64,000 bases of DNA from Apis mellifera (taxonomy: Eukaryota; Arthropoda; Insecta; Hymenoptera; Apidae), in assembly GCF_003254395.2 (NCBI RefSeq), contig NC_037645.1:5447406-5511405 (forward strand), given 5' to 3'. The translations under genes were made by a program, and so were the position numbers. Of this stretch, positions 34,090 through 45,230 are shown piece after piece; positions within the stretch are counted from its first letter, which is position 1, and each line of letters begins with the position of its first letter. Under the pieces are notes generated by a model. That model searched no databases, was not told the DNA's origin, and saw only the letters and a list, made by a program, of their open reading frames with translations.

Positions 34090-37020
34090 CCCTCTCTATC
34101 TATCTCTCTCTTTCGTGGATGCAACGGCGTTGGTTAATAAGCGTGATGAAATATACGGGCTCGTGATTCCATCCGGGTCCTCTGTTGGTTTTACCACATG
34201 CGACTCCTTGCCAAGGGTAAATTCAAGAATGTGCAAGTAAAGTGTTTCTCTCTCTCTCTCTTTCTTCCTGAGAAAATAATATTTTTTCCACTGATAATGC
34301 AAGCCTTTGAGATCGAGGATTATTATTTCTCGAAAGTGCACAGATTGAGTTGCGTTTGAAAGTAATCGAGACGAATTGGTGTTTTAAATAGAAAGCTAGA
34401 TTGATTAGAAAGAATTCTGACAAATCTTAGCGAGAGTGTTTCGAACGAGAGAGGAGGAGATATTGTAATACACGCGTGATTATTTAATTAACGAGGCGCG
34501 TGAAACGATAAACAAGGAGAGGGAATTTGTTCGCGCTGTTAATAAACGATCCGCCGAGAACAAAAGGGCGGAGAAACGCAAGGGCGGTAAGCAGATTGCT
34601 AGCTTATCCGATAATAATGGGAATACGGAGCTTTCAACCTCTTAAGCTAGTTGTTCCATTGTTATCGAATACGTGGCTCGCCAAAGTTAGTCGTGATAAG
34701 CGTTTCAATGCGTCTGCAAAGTATGCACACGCTTCAATCCAAGTTGCGAGTTCTTGAATACGCGTTTAACCGAAAATAGAAAATAGATTTTCATCTGGCT
34801 CGACCAGATGTCTTGATTACTCTTTCTCGAGTTTATTTATTTCGTAATAACCATTTAGTTTCTAGCTCGTTTTTTGTAGAAGAGAAAAGAAGTAGCTCGC
34901 GAAGAACTAATTTCACTATTATTTTCTTTCATACGTGACAATATCACAAGTTAGATGTATTCCTACAATTGATCGATTCAAATATATTCGACTGAATAAT
35001 ACAGGAATGAAAAGAGGCTATACGTGACGTAAATAGTTATTGATTTAATTCTGCAATCATTTAAAATTTTGTAGCAAAACTGTGCCGTTGAATTCCTTTT
35101 TTCGTTTCATCATATCTCGAACGAATTTCGAGAACATATTTTTTTTTATAATACTCTTCCAACCTGTCTGTCGTTTATCTAGAGCTTGGATCAGTGGAGA
35201 GCGAAAGGAATAAACGTTTAAAAAATTACCTTTTACTTTGCGCGACCGAGAACCGGAAGTCGCGTCGAGATAAACGAAAAAGAGTTTTAAAGGGAAAAGT
35301 TCCACGCTTCCAAATCGTTGATTCGTTCGTTCATCGGCAGAGATTCATTATCCTCGAAACTTTTAAAAAGTTTAAAGTTAAATGAAGCATAACAGATATT
35401 TCTGAACGATCTTATTGGCATTATTAATTTATATAATATCGTATATGAAATCTACGAACAATTCGAGAAAATTCAAAAGTAACAAATTGTCTTTGTCCGA
35501 CGTATCAAAAATATCGCTTTACATTTCGAAATCGATCAACCAACCACACTTTTGTCTCTTTCCTTTCTCTCTCTATCTCTCTCTATCTCTCCCCAAGTTA
35601 TCCCCATTAAATATCAAAGTTTCTCAACGTGACGACTCGCCAGATTTCTTGCTCACCGATCACCATTTAACACGTTCTCGGCTGTTCACGTAAAATCTAT
35701 TGTGCGTGTATATCTCGGCGGAAATTTCGAGCTAATAGAGAAACAGAGTTAGGGAGAGCAGCAACTCGTGGAAACTATGGCCGCCTCCCGCAACTCTCCC
35801 CTCCCCCGTGCTCGGTTAAGGTCCGATTTCTCGCCACCGAGAATGGAGCAGCGTCGGCAATCGTCGGGAAAAATATTTAACGAGAACAAACTTGTTCCAC
35901 GTAGGCGGAAACAACGGGAACTCGAGGCGCGTTTTATGAGAAAAGGGCCGAATCCAATGTTCACCGGGCATTAATTTTCATTTACCGTTTGGAGTTGAAC
36001 TTCGCATCCAAGGCGGCGGCCGCCAATCGTAAATCGTTACAAGGATTAATATTGGACGAGGAGGAATAATTTGCGATAACGGCATCATTTGAAGATGAAG
36101 AGAGAAGGGCAGAATCGAAGTGTAGGAAAAGTATTTTGTGAAGAAGTGTATTATTCTGGTGGAAATTTTTCGATCTTTTCAAACTATATATAGAAATTTA
36201 ATGACAGATAAATGATATTAGATGTTTGAAAGATGTCAGCCAGGATTATTTTCTGCAATCGACGATATCGATACCGTGATCAATTACACGTTATTTTATT
36301 TTTATTTCGAAGTAAACGCAATTATTGACACTTAATATCTTTGAAAATATTTGGAAGGAAAATTCATTCCACTTTCCCGTATTTTTCCACAACGTTGCCT
36401 CGCGCTCGTGTTTGTCAATACAATTTCAATCAATCCGTGTCTATTTACTCGCCACCATTGCATAATTTTTCTTTCGCTTTCCCTCAACGAACCGTGAGAT
36501 TCGCTCGAGACTGGCCGAGTTTCCATCTTTTCTGTTCGATCGATATTCGGTTAAGTTGCGTCTAACGAAACAATAACGCGGATCAATGAAAGCGTACAAC
36601 CATAATAAATCCATCCACACTTATTCTACGATCACCAAATTATTTTTTAAACTAGACTGAAATTTTTAAATTGTTCCATTGATCAAATTAATCGAAGGAA
36701 GGAAAAGAAGACTCTACGATAATTTGCACGAAAATTCCAACAATATTCGAAGAATATTTCTCTCTTCGCACAACAATATCATTATCCACGGTGAATTCCA
36801 ACCGGAGAATCTTAATCAGAAGTCGGTGGATACTGTTTTCCCCTCCCCTCTTGGCCACTCGTCCATTCGTGGTGGTTCGTTCACGTGGGGGAACAAGGCG
36901 AGCCGAAGATAAGTGGTGTCCCGCGGCTTGGGCGGCGTCCAACTTCCGCTAAGTGCAATTTAAGAGAAGAATTACAACAAATAATGAACCTTTGAAAGAA
37001 TCAGCATTTAGATAGCGTAT
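34090..37020. other. gene-free stretch
   Basis: Holds CT/TC microsatellites (34086-34112, 34245-34262, 35568-35592), a perfect hairpin CATCTGG-CTCGA-CCAGATG at 34792-34810, and a GC-richer islet at 35700-36070. No coding frame is convincing. Confidence 0.55.
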
Positions 37021-37024
37021 TAAG

Positions 37025-37077
37025 GGTGGAGTGGCGGCGCCACTTAATACTCCCGAGTCGCGATTCCGCCACTCACC
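37025..37077. other. 12-bp stem hairpin with competing inner hairpin
   Basis: GGT-(G)-GAGTGGCGG (37025-37037) is complementary to CCGCCACTC-ACC (37066-37077), a 12-bp stem with one bulged G and a 28-nt loop. The left arm can instead fold locally as GTGGC-GGC-GCCAC (37031-37043). The two structures exclude each other. The flanking 37080-37160 is balanced, CpG-containing sequence with no coding frame. Confidence 0.45.
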
Positions 37078-37159
37078 GAGATCCTCAGGGATCCTTCTTT
37101 CCACGATAAGGCATTCGCCGGATTTCCGAGCAACGCGCGTTTAATGGAAGGAAGAGGAT

Positions 37160-38060
37160 GGTCACGGGGCGGCCGAGTTTGCGAAAATGGTAAATATGGG
37201 GAAGATGACTGGTTCGTTTCTTCGAAGATCGGACACGATAATCAAATTTCTTATCGTAATTTTTTTTTGCAACGTGTTTTCATCATTTCATGGTATATAA
37301 ATTTTTTAATGGAAATTCATTCGTTCTAACTTGTAATGGAACGTGTTTCTACACCGTTTCATTTTCGATATTTGGTGAAATATTGATGAAGGCCTTGTAA
37401 AATGAAGTTAAATAATAGATACGTGGGATGCATAATTATTTTGTTGACGTTTTCTTGGGGAAATATATGATAGATCAGATATATATACTTTGTTGTTCGA
37501 TTTTACTAGGAGGAATAATATGAAAGATCGATTCAACGTAATTATCGTTCGTGTACTTATCAGCAGAGTTCAAAAAAATGATATCGCGACAGTTTGCCAC
37601 GTAATTGGTATCGCGCGGATTGAACAACAATCGAATTCACCTGATGAATGAATCTCCAATTTGTATTTTTATAATTACTGGAATAAATGAAGGAATAAAG
37701 GAAACGTTGCAACATCGTGTCAATTATCGTGCGAAAAAATACGAAAAAAATATATGGAAATATCGCGCAAATAGCAAACCGGTAACTAATTCCAATAAAT
37801 TATCATATATACCGTCCAAACACGTCCCACTATCGATCTCAAATTAAATTCCATCTCCCTTGTTGTGACAGGGAGTGAAGTCTATTTACAATAGTTGCGA
37901 ATATGGATAGGGTGCGATTTCAAAGGCCGTTGTTCCACCGTGAACGGAATATCACCACCCTCTTTTCTCAAATCTCTTGGAAAACGGTCCAAAAAGTTTT
38001 AACGAGCAATCCGTCTCCAACGATCGAATTTCTTAAAACTTTTTTCGAAAAGGAATATTT
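37160..38060. other. gene-free AT-rich stretch
   Basis: AT-rich sequence with no recognised gene. A plus-strand frame from 37903 runs into the AGA repeat and is discussed under rejected items. Confidence 0.55.
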
Positions 38061-38065
38061 GGCAC

Positions 38066-38093
38066 AAAGGAGGAGAAGAAGAAGAAGAAGAAG
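38066..38093. repeat. (AGA)n trinucleotide repeat
   Basis: AGGAGGAGAAGAAGAAGAAG and following repeats encode poly-Arg, poly-Glu or poly-Lys depending on frame, and poly-Phe, poly-Leu or poly-Ser on the other strand. Confidence 0.9.
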
Positions 38094-38463
38094 ATTGAAT
38101 GGAAAGGAAGTTTCGAACAGCGAGTTCGAAAAGCAAAGAATTTGGACAGCGAGTCGGAACAGATTTCGGTACAATGGTCCTCGGATATTGTTCCATCCCC
38201 TCGAACATCTGGTCGAGGCGAGGCTTTCGTTCGAGAGAGCGCGGCCACTGTTTCAGCCCCGGCAATCCGCCGGACACGAAACTACAATTGATTTCCACCG
38301 TGTGTGCCACCGTGTGCACTTGACGGCTTCACAGTTTTCGTTTATTTTGGAAATTTACCGCCGACCTTCGCGTCCAACGCTGGATCACGATCATCGCGAG
38401 ATCATTTCCGAAAGAAAGCGGGATCGAAGAAAGCTGATTTCCTTGTTCGTTTAATCGAGGAGG

Positions 38464-38842
38464 GATCAACTCGAGGGAGTAAATAAAATTTTCTTTAGAA
38501 ATTTTCGATCAATTTCTCGACCCCTTTTAAACCGAATCGTTTTTTGGTAATTTTTTCTTTTTTGGAATCTTCGAATATTCGACCGTGAGAATCGAAGAAT
38601 CTTGTCTTGCAAGAATTCTATAAGATTTTTAAAAATATTAATTTGAAATACGATCAACTTGAGGAAATAAATAAACTTTTCTTTAGAAATTTTCGATCAA
38701 TTTCTCGGCCCTTTTTTAAACGGAATTGTTCTTTGGTAATTTTTTTTCTTTTTTGGAATCTTCGAATATTCGATCATGAAAATCGAAGAATCTTGTCTCG
38801 CAAGAATTCTATAAGATTTTTAAAAATATTAATTTGAAATAC
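38464..38842. repeat. tandem duplication, 188-bp unit, two copies
   Basis: Copy 1 spans 38464-38651 and copy 2 spans 38652-38842, abutting directly. Both run GATCAACT, TTCTTTAGAAATTTTCGATC, TTCTTTTTTGGAATCTTCGA, AAGAATTCTATAAG and end TTAATTTGAAATAC. Differences are a handful of substitutions and small changes in T-run length. Inside each copy GGAATCTTCGA and TCGAAGAATC face each other imperfectly. Confidence 0.95.
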
Positions 38843-41000
38843 ATTCTGTAATAAATTCTGATCGAATCATACAACATCGAATTCTTCGATTGTTATAAAA
38901 AAGAAACGTGAGATTATCAAAAGGGATCATTGAAATTGTGAAAGAAACGAGAGGCGTAACGATAAACTAAAATTAACTAGTTTGCTGTAATTACCTAGTT
39001 TGCATTGTGCACTCTGATACATTATCCGGTAATTAACCGTTTCACGGTTCACGGATTCTTTCTGCCGATTAATTTCTTCACTCTGAAAACAGATTTGGCG
39101 CGCGTTCGTATTGGTGACGCATAATGTAATCCCCCCGGAAACGTACGCGTAACGAGGAAATATTTGTCCCGAAAACACGGTGGAATTCCTTATTCGAGTG
39201 TCGAGCGGACTTAATTACATCATATACCGGCCCAATTCGAAAGAATTATCATGCAATATCAACGTTTGACCCGTGCGAAATTGTTCCCTTCCCATCGATC
39301 AAACATCAAATTCCCGTCCTTTGTGCCGTCCTATTACGTCCAATTCCAGATTTCATAAGCGTGAGAATTACCTATCAGTAATAATTACGAATTGATTATC
39401 GCCAATTAACCAAGTGAAAATTAACGATAAAACGTACATACGAATGTATTTCATTCCCAAAAGATTATCTCTTACCTATTATCCAATGAATAAACTAAAA
39501 GTGAAACGAAAAAAAAGAAAAAATAAAAAACAATTATAAAATATATAAATAGAACAAGAAGGTTAAACGAGTGGAATAAGACAGTCGCGATCGAACACTC
39601 ACCGACGAAATACCAATGAAATAAGCGGTACAAGACAGTAATGATCAGACAGATAGCTAAACGAGCTACGATACAATCACTTTAGCGAGGTAAGTAGATT
39701 AAGATCGTCGTAATCGGACAAATGAGACGAGCGAATCGAACTAGTAGAATAAGTAAATCGGTCAGACGAACGAGTGGATCAGTCACTACGATACAATCGA
39801 AACGAATAAACGATGTTTTTTTTTTTTTCTTTTCTCACTTCTTTCGCTTTACGAGCAATTCTTCCACGGGAGTGGGAATGTAGGATAACGATATGCGTGG
39901 GCATTCGATCATCGTTGTTGCAATTCCTACGGCAGAGTAACGATAAGGAATAGAGTTACATCGGCGGAAATAACGATCGGTCGGGCGTACGCGTGTCACG
40001 TTAACCATGGACCCCGCAGCCATTTGTTCCACGAAATAACACGGTCACCGGACGATCGTAAATCGAGCGAGTAACCCGGAACAATAATCAGAAGTCGAAG
40101 GGTGGTGTTATTTAATGTTTGTGTAGAACGAAACGAGGTCAATGTTCTCCTTAATTTCGCGGATTCCCTTCGCCTTTTTCAGCTCGATTGCTATACTTGA
40201 ACCATTAATCGAATCTCGTTGATATCTTGAATCGAACGTGATGATGTTGCTCGATCCTTTCGATCGTTAAATGTTCCTTTCCAAAGGAAGTTGAAATTTG
40301 TTGGCTGCTCGAAATTCCAAGGGATATCTCAAGATTCGTATTTTGGGATCGATGATGCAACAGTGTTGGTTATATTATTTATTTTTGTTCTTTTTATGCA
40401 AGCACATTCTGGTCGTTTATCGGTACATCGTCCCTCTATGTTATTTTTAGTTTCGATCGATTTATGTTAGGGGAGAAGAAGTATAAATAAAATCAAGGGA
40501 ATGATGATTGATATTTAAAAATAGAATCGTTATTCTTCGGTAATAAATTTTCAGTGTAATTGTCTTTTTTTATCTAGTACTTTTTTTTTTTCATTAGAAA
40601 AAAATTCCCTTTTCCATTTTCTTTTTACACGTTTGCACGATTCCTGGTAGTATTAGCTTAGCAGATGAAGTTGATTTATATACACACTTTCACGAAGCTT
40701 TTCATAAAGGAAGATCTTTTTTTCAAAGTACGCCGTTTTATTCGATAGGATTCTCAATTAACGAATTTCTTTTCCTTTCTTGTTTTCTTCTCTTCTTCCT
40801 TTTCCTCGGAATCGCTTCCCGATTTTTCGTCAATTAAATAACTGTTATCGTTGCAAACTGAAGCATCCGATTAAAGTTTCGGTTGGAACTGGGTCGCGCA
40901 CCCCTCGGGAAATTTACACAGAATTCATCACTTTGTAAATCTAACATTAATCTCTGAAAGCCTTGCGCGGTTCCGCCGTTCAAGTACTCTCTCTCGACTC
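38843..41000. other. gene-free stretch
   Basis: Between 39560 and 39800 there is a degenerate purine-rich phrase repetition (GATACAATC near 39669 and 39787, ACGAGTGGA near 39567 and 39770) with AGACAG and GAATAAG words. A perfect donor-type GAG|GTAAGT lies at 39687-39695 on the plus strand, but no exon could be defined. The rest is AT-rich with T runs near 39814 and 40581. Confidence 0.5.
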
Positions 41001-41018
41001 TGTAAAGCAGAGAGAGAT
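40988..41018. other. small hairpin of CT/AG arms
   Basis: CTCTCTCTCGACTCTG, a five-base loop TAAAG, then CAGAGAGAGA form a stem with an inner CTCTG/CAGAG pairing and imperfect outer pairing. Its size and the flanking simple sequence do not suggest a microRNA. Confidence 0.4.
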
Positions 41019-41019
41019 T

Positions 41020-44000
41020 TTGGTAATTAGCACGTCGAAACGATTTTGGCGGAAGGAAAAACCCGTCGTAAAATTACACCTTGATGGACCAATCATTTAT
41101 TAATCCCGACTTATAAATTTTACAACGAGATCTCCATCAATAAGAAATTTTCCGCGTAGAATTCGCGCCTCTCAAAAATTCAATCCTCGCTTTTAAAATA
41201 TCCATCGAGGATAATTCATTACAATTCTACTTATACAATTCGCCAAATTTCCAAAACCATCCCAACGTCTTCCTACATAAATTTATTCACATCCGCGTGA
41301 ATCGTTAATCAATATCGACGACCCGTCCGCCGGAAGAAAATTAGAAAATTCTACATTTCCAAACGCACGAGGTCCAATTCGATATTCTTCCACTCCCCCA
41401 TGTTTCTTCCACGCCCACTCGGCGCACTTTCTTTATTGCGATATACAATTTCGCCTTATCTTGATCGATCGTTTCCTTCCATTATGCACCGGTGTAGCTC
41501 AACGAACGTTGAGCTATGAAATACGTTTTCCCGTGAAAACGCGCGGTTACCCGACCGAGTTATAGCCGCATTCCACCGCGTCCCCTTAAGCGAGGGGCGC
41601 ATTTCATCGAAATCGCCCGCCGCACTTCCGCGCCACTCTCCCCACGTCGGACACAAGCGTGCAGAAACGCGGCAGAAATTACGAGTGCGCGCGGGCTTGA
41701 TTCGTGGCTGCGAGCAATAAAAGAAAAAAAAAAAGAAAAAGAAACGCCGACAGGATTTCCCCCGATTCAACCACCCCCTCCCCCCTCTTCTTCTTCTTGT
41801 CGTCGCCACGACCTTTCTCCACCTTCGCGACCTCGCTTCCTTGCAGGCACAATGCCGCCCCGATCTTCGATGCTCTTATTTTATATGGCTCCAATTCCAT
41901 GGGATAAAAAAAATCTGAACGAACCCGTTATTCGCTCGTGATTTTTTACGAATTTTGAAGTTTGAAGTTTAAAGTTTTACGTTGATATTATGAATCTCGA
42001 ATTTTTTTAGAACACGAGGAGTTTTTTTTTTGTAGATCCGTGTGTTTCCTGAAATTAAGATATTAATTATTAAGATGTAAAATCGTTATTTACGTCGTCT
42101 CTCAATAATATTTGACAATTTATTCCAATAATTTGAAATGTAAATTAATATAAACGCACAAAACGATCTCTGCATAGGTACACGTATAAAGATATTGGTA
42201 TAAAGAAAAATAAAAGATTCCATCTTAAGGGGAAAAAAGAAGAAATGTTATTTGATTAAAGAAATAAAAGTCTGATGTGACGGATTATGGTTATCGTCTC
42301 AGGTTATCTTTTCCATAATCAAATTTGTAATTATCAAGTGGATTCGATTCGAGCCAAGTAAATACGTGTATCACCTCGAAGAAGAAATAATCATAACGTC
42401 AACCACTAATCTCCTTCTCTCCAATCTCGACGGAGATTAATCTGGATTCGGATGAAATATCGTCGCGTAAAGCACGAAGTACAGGGTCGATCGGTCACGA
42501 TTCGAGAGAAAGAACGTTGAAGATGTCCCTCTTTTCCTTTTTTTTTTGTATCCAACGATATCCTGGCCGTGATAATTTACAAGGGTCGAGGAAATAAATG
42601 AATCAACGAGAAAATTTCACACGGGGAATTCGCGACAAAATTCGTGGCCGTGATAATCGTGGTGCACGGTCACGTAGGAGCAACGTTCTGCCTTATCGTC
42701 GCGTTACTACTCCTCCCTTTGTTTAAAGAGGTTGGCCACCACGGGGAATTTTTGCCGCGTGTTTACAACGCGAAATTGAGAGAATCGTAAACAAATTTTC
42801 ATTTTCAAAGTCTAACTTCAATCACGAGGCTCCATAACACGGTGATTTAATTAAAATAAACAGTTATTCCGGCAATATAATCACGGGCACGTAACTCGAG
42901 TGCGTAATAACGTCAAATGAACGTTAAAATATAATGAAGCATAACTAAAATTGCTATGTGTAATAAAAGCATATGGAAAGATAATTTGCAGAACTCGTTT
43001 CATTCATTCGTATTCGTCCTATTTTGTTTGTTTATTGTGAAAACGGAGAAAGAGGGAGAGAATTTTCAACCGAGTTTCGCTTACGCAATATACGCGAATA
43101 TCAGATAGAAATAAAATTGAAAATTTTATTCAACCTACTTTAGAAACAGGAATTGACGGAATAATGTCTGCGAATTTGAAAAACAATTTTCTTTTTACAA
43201 TTAAAACAATCTTCCGTTCGATTCGTTTTTCCTATCGAATTGACAAAAAGTTCCATCGCGTATGTATATTAATTATCGCGTAATCAATTAATTAAAAGAA
43301 TAACGAACGAAAGAATCAACAGAGATGGATTTCCCCTCAACTATAACGAAGAAAAACGCGACGTCCATCCGTTTTTTCCAACCATCCAAAAATCTTTTCC
43401 AAAGAATCGACCACGTACAATCCCTCTTCCTCGCGTAGAAAGGTCGAACGATATAATTCATCGGTGATCGAGAAGCGCGTTCGCCATTAAACGAATCTGC
43501 ATCTGACAACTGCAACCATCTCCCCTCCCCCTTCCCCCGTTATATACACCGTTTCGGTCAAATTGCAACGCGGTGAGTTTTGTGGGTTATCGATGTATTT
43601 ATGCGCCACTACCGCCTACTATTTCCATCGGATCCACCGAACGCTATCACAACCGCTATCCGCGTTACGAGGCGCGCGACAACACAGTAGTTTGCACAGC
43701 GTTGCTCGTTACCGGAATAATATCCTGTCGATGGGCGGACAGATATAGCAATCCCAATTGTATTTTCCGTGTTATCATCCGGATATCGTCGTCGTCGCCG
43801 ATTTCAAGGTGGGGATAATCGTCGTTTCGAACGGGCCGCGCCAATTATCCAATTTAACAGCAGGTTGACAGTTCCTCAGACGAGGAGGAAATTACGACGA
43901 GGGGGAGGAGTCGGTCGAGGGGTTGCTCGTTACCCCGAACCAGAGCTCGTTGGAAACTTATCTTTCATCTTTACCTACTTACCAACCAACCCTTGCCCCC

Positions 44001-44540
44001 TCTCCCATCCCTGCCAAGTTCAACACCGTATGAAACATTGAACATTAAACGGGCCCGGTTAGCCCTTTCCACGGCGCGATTATCTTCTCGGAACGATCTT
44101 GACACACACACACGTATACCGTTAAACGGGCGATCAAGCTAAACCGTGGTAAATTACACGGGTGCATTCGCGATCCTTTGACGCGATTGTTGCAAAGTTG
44201 AGTGGATGATAGCGTATTTCTTTTTTCCAAGGCTCGTTTGATTATTAATCGTAGCTTCGTGAGCGCATCGATTCGTTTGTTCAGGAATGACGTGTAACAC
44301 GGTGTCTCTGTTATAATTTTCTAATTATATCTCACGTTATTATACAATCGTACGTAGAATCGTATGTAAAATCATCTTTTTCAAAGAAAATAGAAAATGT
44401 TGTACCTTAATTCTTCCTATTGAAATTACATTTCATTAATTGGAGAACGTTATATTATTTTCGTTTGTCTGTGAAGGTATTCAATTTCTCTCCTGGAAAA
44501 GAAATAATAAAGTATTAGTAATAGTTAATTCGCGTAAATT
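41020..44540. other. gene-free stretch
   Basis: GC-richer islets lie at 41400-41850 and 43540-44090; 41930-42420 and 42840-43300 are AT-rich. GGCCGTGATAAT is repeated at 42565 and 42643. CpG-rich frames at 43563-44041 overlap on the same strand without a dominant one. No gene recognised. Confidence 0.5.
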
Positions 44541-44545
44541 CTTAC

Positions 44546-44566
44546 CTTTTCCCTTCCTGTTTTGAA
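44546..44566 (-). other. candidate 21-nt microexon
   Basis: On the minus strand CTAATTTTTTTGCAG (acceptor ending at 44567) is followed after exactly 21 nt by AAAAG|GTAAGAA (GT at 44545-44544). The 21 nt is a multiple of three and is open in all frames; phase 0 would give FKTGREK. The orientation agrees with the putative first exon at 63.7 kb. The CTAAT branch-like site is very close to the acceptor. There is no homology support, and chance pairing of splice signals in 64 kb of AT-rich DNA is the main alternative. Confidence 0.2.
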
Positions 44567-45162
44567 CTGCAAAAAAATTAGATAAACGTAGATTCAAAAA
44601 TAGTTTTCGAAAGAGTAATTCCTTTCTTCTTTTATTTTTTAAAAATCACTCATCGGGAGGAAAAAAAAAATAGTTCGACTATTCAGTGTTCTCGCGATGA
44701 ATGAATTATAATATTTGTCGTCCATCCTCCCCTCTCCCCCTCCTCGTGTCTGTTTCGCCTCGTCTGCTCGCCGATCCGCCTCTTTTTCATCATCGATCAG
44801 ACGATGACACAAGCGGAAGCCGGAAAGTGGAAAGCCACTCTCTCCTCCTCTTTTCCTCGTTTCCCCCCCCGATTATTTGTTCAACGTTGGGAACCGCGAA
44901 TTCGTTGGACCGGAAGTCGATCATCGGGTTTCATTAAAACTGCCATTCTCGGTTCGGTTGGGTGTCTGGTCGGGGGGAGGAGGGGGCGACCAGCCAGCTC
45001 GGAAAATATTTGCCGGCCTTGTCGATCCCTTTGTCGAATCCCATCCCCCCAATAATCCCCTTCTCCCCTTTAGCGCGTTAATGTGTCACAGTGCATTACT
45101 CGATAATTAATGTCTCGCGGGCCGCCGTCGCGTGGAAAATGTTCTGTTACGATTGCCGCTGC

Positions 45163-45193
45163 GATTCCATCCCCCATTCAAGGGGATGGGATC
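45163..45193. other. 12-bp stem hairpin
   Basis: GATTCCATCCCC (45163-45174) and GGGGATGGGATC (45182-45193) pair over 12 bases with a single G-T wobble around a 7-nt loop. It lies immediately left of two further palindromes. Confidence 0.6.
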
Positions 45194-45204
45194 AAAGTTT
45201 CGTT

Positions 45205-45230
45205 ACGCGTTAACGCGTGCACGTTAACGT
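45205..45230. other. adjacent perfect palindromes
   Basis: ACGCGTTAACGCGT (45205-45218) and ACGTTAACGT (45221-45230) are both perfect palindromes centred on GTTAAC and separated by GC. With the hairpin at 45163-45193 they make three dyad symmetries within 70 bp. Confidence 0.7.

Noticed and set aside
37903..38454. 183-codon plus-strand frame with an Arg run
   Set aside because: The Arg run is the AGA microsatellite, and five further frames overlap it. No domain is seen.
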